Of a stretch of DNA of 64,000 nucleotides, positions 58,100 to 64,000 are shown piece after piece. The stretch is from Steinernema hermaphroditum (lineage: Eukaryota; Nematoda; Chromadorea; Rhabditida; Steinernematidae). A model generated the notes under the pieces. That model had not been told where the DNA came from. It did not search any database and saw only the letters and a list, made by a program, of their open reading frames with translations. Position numbers and translations under genes: made by a program. The stretch spans positions 8,334,012 to 8,398,011 of the forward strand of contig CM059623.1 in assembly GCA_030435675.1 (NCBI GenBank), given 5' to 3'. How positions within the stretch are numbered: the stretch's first letter is position 1; each line of letters opens with the position of its first letter.

Positions 58100-61000
58100 T
58101 TAAACGCCTCTTCTGGAACTTCTTAGTTTCTCCAGTCGGCTCTGCAAATGCTTATTTGTTTCCTTGGCTTCATCGAGGGACATCTCCTTGTCCCGCAGCT
58201 AAAAAGTATACGTCGTCATTTCGTGCGTAGGGATTCCGCGGACAATGCCTTTAAGTGCTTCCTCCCTCTTCAATCTACCCGTTTAATTAAAGACATTTGC
58301 CGATTTATGTTGAGTTGCGATACGCAATCGCACTCTGCTGGGAAGAAGCCAACATAAGCCTTCCCATAGAAGAACTCGGCAATGATCATAAAAAGCGATG
58401 AAAGAAACACTCCCGTCGTCTCTTTGAGATAACTTAAACGTGAGAACCTACCTCCTTCTTGAGCGATCTGTTCTGGGTTTTCAGCTCGTTACATTCTTTT
58501 TCCGACTGTTCTGCATTTGTCTTATACCGCTTAAGTTGGCCTTCTATCCGTATAAGCTGCAAAAATTTATTATTCATTGTGGTTAGCTCTTATGATACAT
58601 GACAGTGCAAAAATGAAAATCAAAAACTCGGCAAAAAGTACACTATGGACTACTGACACCAGCAAAGTCAACCATATCTTCCACAGGCAAAGTGAGGATT
58701 TAACCACATCCAGTGTGCTAGTAGGTTAAGGTTATGATGTGGTGTTAGTGCATATCCTCTTCAAGTGGTGCCTTCTAAAAACGCTCAAAACTAATAAAAA
58801 CTGAAGCCGAGCAGCAAACGGAGGCCAAGCATCGAACATCTTTCGATGATACGAAAAGAGATGAGTATTGCAATCTGACGCATCGTAAACAGAGGCGCAA
58901 AAGAAGGGGAAGGCAAGACGACCTACCGTTCCTTGTTGATTGGTGTTCTCTCGTTCCGCTTCTTGCAGCTTCAACTTCATCTCTGCCAACTGTTTCGCCG
59001 CATCTCCTTAAATAGATAAACATATGACCATATCCATATGCCCTGTAGTCCACATGCAACAGCACTCCACAAAACTTGGTCACATCACGCTACGCATACT
59101 TACGTAAATGACTCCTGCTTCCTTAAATAATATGGTAGAAAGAGCGGAAAACTGATAGTCGTGTTATAAAAGAAGCTGCATTGTTCTACCCAAACCTTGT
59201 TGTAAAATCTGTTTCCTCGATAACACTTCAAGCTAAGCCCTTCCATGGAGGACACCCTATGTAAGGCAAAAGCTTCTTGAAAAAGCACTAATCAATTGGT
59301 CCTTATCATGCAGAGCCCTCTTATACTTCGGTCTTTTTCGGGAAATGAGGAAAAACTTACTTTGAAGCTCATCGTTAGCCGACGAACCGTTCGACCCACT
59401 TATTCCACTATGGTGATCGTTCATGCGGGACCTGCGAGCGTACAGGGTTTGCTCGGTTTCTTCGACTTGTTGACGCAACTTCTTATTCTGCAACGAAAAC
59501 CGATGTAAAAGACGTCGACATCCAGATTTATTTAGATGTGCTTCTGTATAGTAATTCCATCACTCAGAACTAAACTAGGAAGTCAAACATAGGGCTTATC
59601 ATGCAGGTGCTTCTGTATAGTAATTTCGATTTTACTGCCGTATTCAGCACTGTTATAGTGCACCGAATAGCTTATGCGTATAGGAACATTGGATGAAGGA
59701 CGCTTGCAATGCTAGGACGTCACAAAGAGAAAAGCACCTTATCGCCATAGCAATATCGGCGGTTAAATGCATCTCAGATGTTCGGACGTGCTTAGAACGG
59801 AACGATTCTCCGCAACTAACTGCCTGTGTTGACAGCTATAAAAAATGATGCGAAACACTTGCAACTCACCATGTCAACGAGCTTCTTTACTTTCTCGTCC
59901 AGTGAAGAGGATCCGGGGATCGCCTTTTCGACGAGAGATACGGTCTGCTGGGCGAATAGGAACGGCCCCGACTTGCTGCAACGTAAAACACCATAACACG
60001 TGCCAGAAATAGGAAAAAGTACACATTGATTGCAGATTCGCTGCTTTCTGCAGATGATATTCGCGAATTCTCTTCCGATTCCTGTTCGACGAGCACCAGA
60101 CCATGATCCTGAAACGAATTCCCAAGTGAGCTGATAGAATCTCTAATCGAAAGCTAATCTGTCGCCACAAGTGTATGTCATTGCATGTTAATTACGGCGC
60201 AAACCCTCGGAAACCAATTATTTTTCTAATCCAATTTCAGCTTTCTGCTCAAATGCATCTCAGCGGCGATTTCGCCAACAGTAAACGTTTGCTCATTACA
60301 ACGCGCTGGGCTAAGAGTTAAGAGGTAAACCGCAAACACCATCGCACATCGTAGATAGTGAGCGCAAACATAAAACTTACATGAATAAGTTGATCACGTT
60401 GGGCGATTTCGGTTTTTAGCGTTTGATTGTTGGCTTGAAGTCCGGCAATTGTTTGTTTGAGCAGCTTTACTTCCTGAAAACATCGCTCCTGCAGTAAAAT
60501 ACGATATTGAGTATGTAATATACACTAGTCAGATCTCTCGTTTCGCGTTGATGCAGAGCCAGAATCTGATCCTTTTCTTCGAGATCGTCCTTGAGCAAAT
60601 CTATTTCGTATAATAAGGCGGACTTTTCATTATCGAGCTGGGAATAGAGCAGCATTGCCTGTTGGAACTTATCCTCCAGTTCAAAGACTTTGTCCTGAAA
60701 GGAAACAACTGCAGTGAAGAGCACAACACTAATCGCACTGTGCGTTCGAAAACGCATTCGAAAGGAAAATTTCTGTCGTCGAGGGACTCCTGTTTGTCCA
60801 AAAGATTTGTAAGAGCTCAGAAAGAGAGTTAATCTGATGAAGCTAAGTTACTATGTTTCGAGTTAACAACCACAACACATCACATCACATGCAGTCATGT
60901 AATACGTAGGAAAAGGATAGAAAGGAATAGATGCTTCCGGTTAAACCGTTACCATGTATTGTTAAGTAGGACAGATTAGTCATACCTGCAAAGCCTCGAA

Positions 61001-61409
61001 TTCCCGTTCTTTGTTCTCGTCGTGTGACCGTCTCCTTCCGCTAGAATCATTCTGCTAAAATCATCACACACTGTCGCAACCAGAGATCGTGCAAGAGAAG
61101 TGTTAGTCAGAGAAGGAAGAAGGTAGTCAACTTCATGCTTTTCTGCGAACACATCTGGAAAGCTACAAACGTACCGCGTTCTCGTCGGCTTTCCCGTAGT
61201 CGTTCTCGTTCTAAACGCACCACAAGCATGAAAAGAACCCGAAAATCTAAACGTACCGCTCTGATCTTATCCAATTGCTCCTGGCGAATCTGCCGGGCTT
61301 CTTCGCGGGCTTGGCGCTTCTTGTACATGCGCTCCTCGGCTTCGCGCGTGATTTTGTCCAGGACGCGCTCCTCGGCAGCATGTTTCGACACGGCTCTTCG
61401 ACGACTCAT
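58100..61409 (-). CDS. LRRFIP: LRRFIP-like Flightless-I-interacting coiled-coil protein
   Basis: About nine short exons in AT-rich DNA, from ATG 61409 to TAA 58102-58100. Exon 1: [20 protein letters not shown] and [24 protein letters not shown], the N-terminal signature of LRRFIP1/2. Further exons: [74 protein letters not shown], a charged linker, [54 protein letters not shown] and a last helix [20 protein letters not shown]. Almost all predicted coiled coil. Family members bind Flightless-I and act in actin and innate-immune signalling. Some middle exon borders (59500-59870 and 60130-60420) are uncertain. Confidence 0.8.
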
Positions 61410-61729
61410 AATGGGAGGAGGTGCGAATCGTCAGAATCGGCACCGGCTTCTGAACCGTGAACGGAGGGAATTAGTCACTGTGGGGAACAATCGCGAAATA
61501 CGAAACAAATCGTCGACTGATTACTATCAGCGCCTGGCAGCCGCGGCCCTCGAGAGGCAAAGCACGAGAGAAACAGAGAGATGAGGACCGAAGGGCCGAT
61601 CGAACAGCGGCGGCGGATGAGGATCTCGCGGTGATCCACCACCAAAGCCACAGCGGCGATCAGGCAACACGTTGCGAGAATTCGCTGCAAGATACCAAAA
61701 GAGATCGGAATCCAGCGAAGTGCTAAATA
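61410..61729. promoter_or_regulatory. Upstream region of the LRRFIP-like gene
   Basis: About 320 bases between the LRRFIP start and the left end of a transposon copy; the promoter is likely compressed here or lies beyond the insertion. Confidence 0.4.
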
Positions 61730-62857
61730 TCGTCCGATCAACGGCGAATGTCACCGCCGCAGTTCGTTGCAGGACCGCAATCAGGGACACGATTGAGTCC
61801 GTTATAAGGGGATTTCCGGGTTTCTGACTGAATAAGTGGATTATTTCGAAGACAAAGCCGTTTTTCAAAATTCCGCTTTGATAGAAGTGTTCGCCGATCG
61901 CCGAAGAAGCGTATGCATCGGTTTGCGGCGCATTTTCTACTTTCCTCGCAAAGTTATAACGGTTTTGAGGCGCGCACGTTCGTGTTCGCTGATTATTTCC
62001 ATCAGTTCGATGGATTGATCGTGCGGTTTGTTGCTTTATTTATTGTTTTCTACTAATTCTGTTATTCGCATAACTCCAAACGACTTGATATGGTAAAATT
62101 ATCAAAGTCGAAGTGTGTAAGAGCAAAGCTGTTGGCTTTCGCTCGACAGTCATACAGTAGAAAGCGGGCGACCGAAAAGGAGGAATCAAGAAGACACGCT
62201 CAGTGTGAAACTGAGGAGCTGAGGAACGCCTTGGCAGATGCTAACCAGCAACTGATGTTAGCGCATCAGGAAATATCATTGCTAAGGAAAAACAATGATG
62301 CGCAGATTGTACGAATCTGCGAACTAGAGAAGGTAGCTCTTAATCTAAACCTGTTGAACAGAGCTTCTACGGGCTCATGTCGAGTTGCTTCCAGGCAATC
62401 ATGCTCGAAACTACTTAAAGCATGTCTCGATAGTAGAAAATGAATTTAAGCTTTTGATATGGCCTATGACGACCATATTGTGCTGCCGCGCGCTTGTCAG
62501 TCAGTCCCATTTATCGTTATTGGGGCTATGTGGCTGATAAAGCTTGATCAAATTCGTGCGTAGTGCGAAATGTCCATCGAAATGATGGAGACAATAAGCT
62601 AAAACGAACATGCGCGCCTTAAAACCGTTATAACTTTGTGAGGAAAGTAGAAAATGCGCCGCAAACCGATGCATACGCTTCTTCGGCGATCGGCGAACAC
62701 TTCTATCAAAGCGGAATTCTGAAAAACGGCTTTGTCTTCGAAATAATCCACTTATTCAGTCAGAAACCCGGAAATCCCCTTATAACGGACTCAATCGTGT
62801 CCCTGATTGCGGTCCTGCAACGAACTGCGGCGGTGACATTTGCCGTTGATCGGACGA
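61730..62857 (+). mobile_element. Internally deleted relative of the Tc1-type transposon
   Basis: Terminal inverted repeats of about 290 bases (from 61730 and from 62857 inward) begin TCGTCCGATCAACGGC and are clearly related to those at 36429-38894. The left flank is TA (61728-61729); the right flank is AG, so the duplication has decayed or the end is displaced. The interior keeps only transposase exon 1 and the 3' end of the transposase gene (GACGACCATATTGTGCTG); the HTH and most of the DDE domain are deleted. Confidence 0.82.
62090..62443 (+). CDS. Truncated transposase: N-terminal coiled coil only
   Basis: A 117-codon open frame. Residues 1-80 (MVKLSKSKCVRAKLLAFARQ ... QIVRICELEK) match exon 1 of the full transposase, keeping the basic segment and leucine heptads. 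The tail RASTGSCRVASRQSCSKLL is unrelated, created by the deletion. The frame is undamaged. If made, it could multimerise with the full transposase. It may simply be a remnant. Confidence 0.6.
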   Translation: MVKLSKSKCVRAKLLAFARQSYSRKRATEKEESRRHAQCETEELRNALADANQQLMLAHQEISLLRKNNDAQIVRICELEKVALNLNLLNRASTGSCRVASRQSCSKLLKACLDSRK

Positions 62858-64000
62858 AGCAGTAGGCGAAGCAGACGTCTGGAAGTTGCGATGGAGTGGG
62901 GACGCAGCTAGCGAGGTTTCGGAGTTTTTGTTTTGACGTTCGCGGCGCGGTGATTGATCGTCGGGACATTTGTCCAGCGCTCTGTTTAGTGCTGCACTTT
63001 TTAAGGTACACCGTGGTTCCTTTCCTGGGAAACGAAAGAAACTCGATGAGATATGAATGACAAGGTCCTCTTCTTGAGCTTTTCCCTCCGTTCTCTTCTT
63101 GCGATGATATAAGGTCAACCGCAATCTTTCACTTCGGTCTTTTTCGTGAAATCTATATATGTTTGCCATCCCCTGGGTCCGTTTTCTTTCATGCACTTCG
63201 ACATTTCTGTGTAGTGGTGGAAGGACGTCCTGTAGATGGGAGAACGTCTTCTTCCTTTGCCCTTTTCCTTGCAGAGTGCTCTTCTGGGCGTTCCTCACTC
63301 GGCGTTCCACGAATTTCAATTTCTTTGTGTTCTTTATTAACGCTGTTTCTTTCTTTAACTTTCTCCAGCGGCACTGGACGATCCTAAGAGGCTAACCTCG
63401 CTCCTGAGGGCCCTTTTATGGCGCGAATCCGCTATAAGTGGACTAATGACTTTTCAGCGATAAATCACTCTTTTTGCTACATTGTTTCCGCATTCGGTCG
63501 GCCCTCGTGAGGTCCGCTATTCGCCGGACGGACATCGATCGCCCTTTTTGCGCTATTTTCCCTCCTTCGGCTCCATTGTCTTATTGGATTACCGCCGTGG
63601 GCGATCGAGCGGGAGTGGTAATGAGTCTCTCCGCGCGCGAGCCGAACGCCTCTGGCCCTTGCTTCTCGAAGTTTAAATATGGGAACTCCGCACTCCTAAA
63701 AATAGGGAATTGGCGATAAATGAGTGGCGCTGACGTCACCGCTGGCCAGCTGTTTCGCGATGGCGTCATAAGCGTTCTCCCTGTGTTCTAAAAATAGCGC
63801 CTCGTGGCCTCCTTTGCATCTTTGATACTTTAGGAGGCGTCGCCTCCCTCGTTCGTGTTAATTTGCCCGAAATCGATTATCGCTGCCGCCTGAGGCATCG
63901 GGCTACATTTCCCCAGCCATATTAGACTTTAGGTTTTTGGCCCGTATAGCAGTCCTTTGCGGCAGCGTGTACTCCCTAAGAGGCTCCAATTTTGGTGCGC
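62858..64000. other. Non-coding right end
   Basis: A 179-codon frame on the minus strand (62780-63319) runs across the transposon end and is probably chance. The last 600 bases are dense in transcription-factor-like words (two CTAAAAATAG, TGACGTCA, CAGCTG), and GGAGGCGTCGCCTCC near 63834 is a perfect palindrome. No gene recognised. Confidence 0.4.
63696..63797. promoter_or_regulatory. Cluster of MEF2-, CRE- and E-box-like sites
   Basis: CTAAAAATAG (MEF2 consensus) at 63696-63705 and 63788-63797, a palindromic CRE TGACGTCA at 63731-63738 and CAGCTG E-box at 63747-63752. All lie within about 100 bases, near a probable gene beyond the window edge. Sites are seen directly; function is inferred. 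Confidence 0.45.

Noticed and set aside
62780..63319. 179-codon minus-strand frame rich in Arg/Lys
   Set aside because: It crosses the right TIR of the deleted transposon and has no recognisable domain.

Overview
The window is eukaryotic and almost certainly from a nematode. The genes are cut by many short introns (mostly 35-60 bases) with GTRAGT-type donors and TTTCAG/TTTTAG acceptors. The protein repertoire is animal: PDF neuropeptide precursor, P4-ATPase, Shaw/Kv-type potassium channel, UFM1, synaptic-vesicle SVOP. The PDF precursor and the flippase are closest in character to the nematode versions (PDF-1, TAT-1). Two retroelements have the split-direct-repeat, tyrosine-recombinase plan of the PAT group first described in a nematode. 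I cannot name the species.

Layout. 0-8 kb: 3' end of a calpain-7 gene, APC11, an SVOP-type transporter, FAM136A and ITFG1/linkin. 8-16 kb is GC-rich: an unrecognised protein with a repeated (F/M)PL motif, an SH2-tyrosine kinase, a tetraspanin and a voltage-gated K+ channel. 16-22 kb is mostly non-coding, with one hypothetical spliced gene and a foldback MITE flanked by TTA. 22-36 kb is a housekeeping block: Hsp110, proteasome Rpn3, mitochondrial ribosomal L32, an EF-hand rhomboid, UFM1, a TAT-1-like flippase and an essential myosin light chain. 36-50 kb is a mobile-element cluster. It holds a foldback element flanked by TTA whose left arm is interrupted by a very young Tc1/mariner-type transposon, a TA-flanked foldback MITE, and two PAT-type retrotransposons lying directly head to tail. 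50-57.5 kb: methylcrotonoyl-CoA carboxylase beta subunit, mitochondrial ribosomal L44, an LHFPL-like four-helix membrane protein and a PDF neuropeptide precursor. 57.5-64 kb: an LRRFIP (Flightless-I-interacting) coiled-coil gene, an internally deleted relative of the Tc1-type transposon, and a non-coding end with muscle/neuronal-type binding motifs.

Points that stand out: (1) MCCC2 and MRPL44 are adjacent, unrelated mitochondrial proteins with related first exons, the same intron position and a related start of exon 2, as if a targeting presequence had been copied between neighbours. (2) The 2.47-kb transposon has 292-base terminal repeats that differ at one position, an intact spliced transposase with an N-terminal coiled coil, and a matching empty site in the other arm of its host repeat. 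(3) A heptamer TACCGTA/TACGGTA recurs in nearly every intron of the 12-15 kb genes and elsewhere. (4) The Hsp110 3' end is tandemly duplicated and the protein ends early; Rpn3 lacks its N-terminal part. (5) The protein at 8.2-9.4 kb is made of degenerate repeats of a kind I do not recognise.

All exon structures were read by eye from splice consensus, reading frame and remembered family patterns. Boundaries are approximate unless a base position is given.
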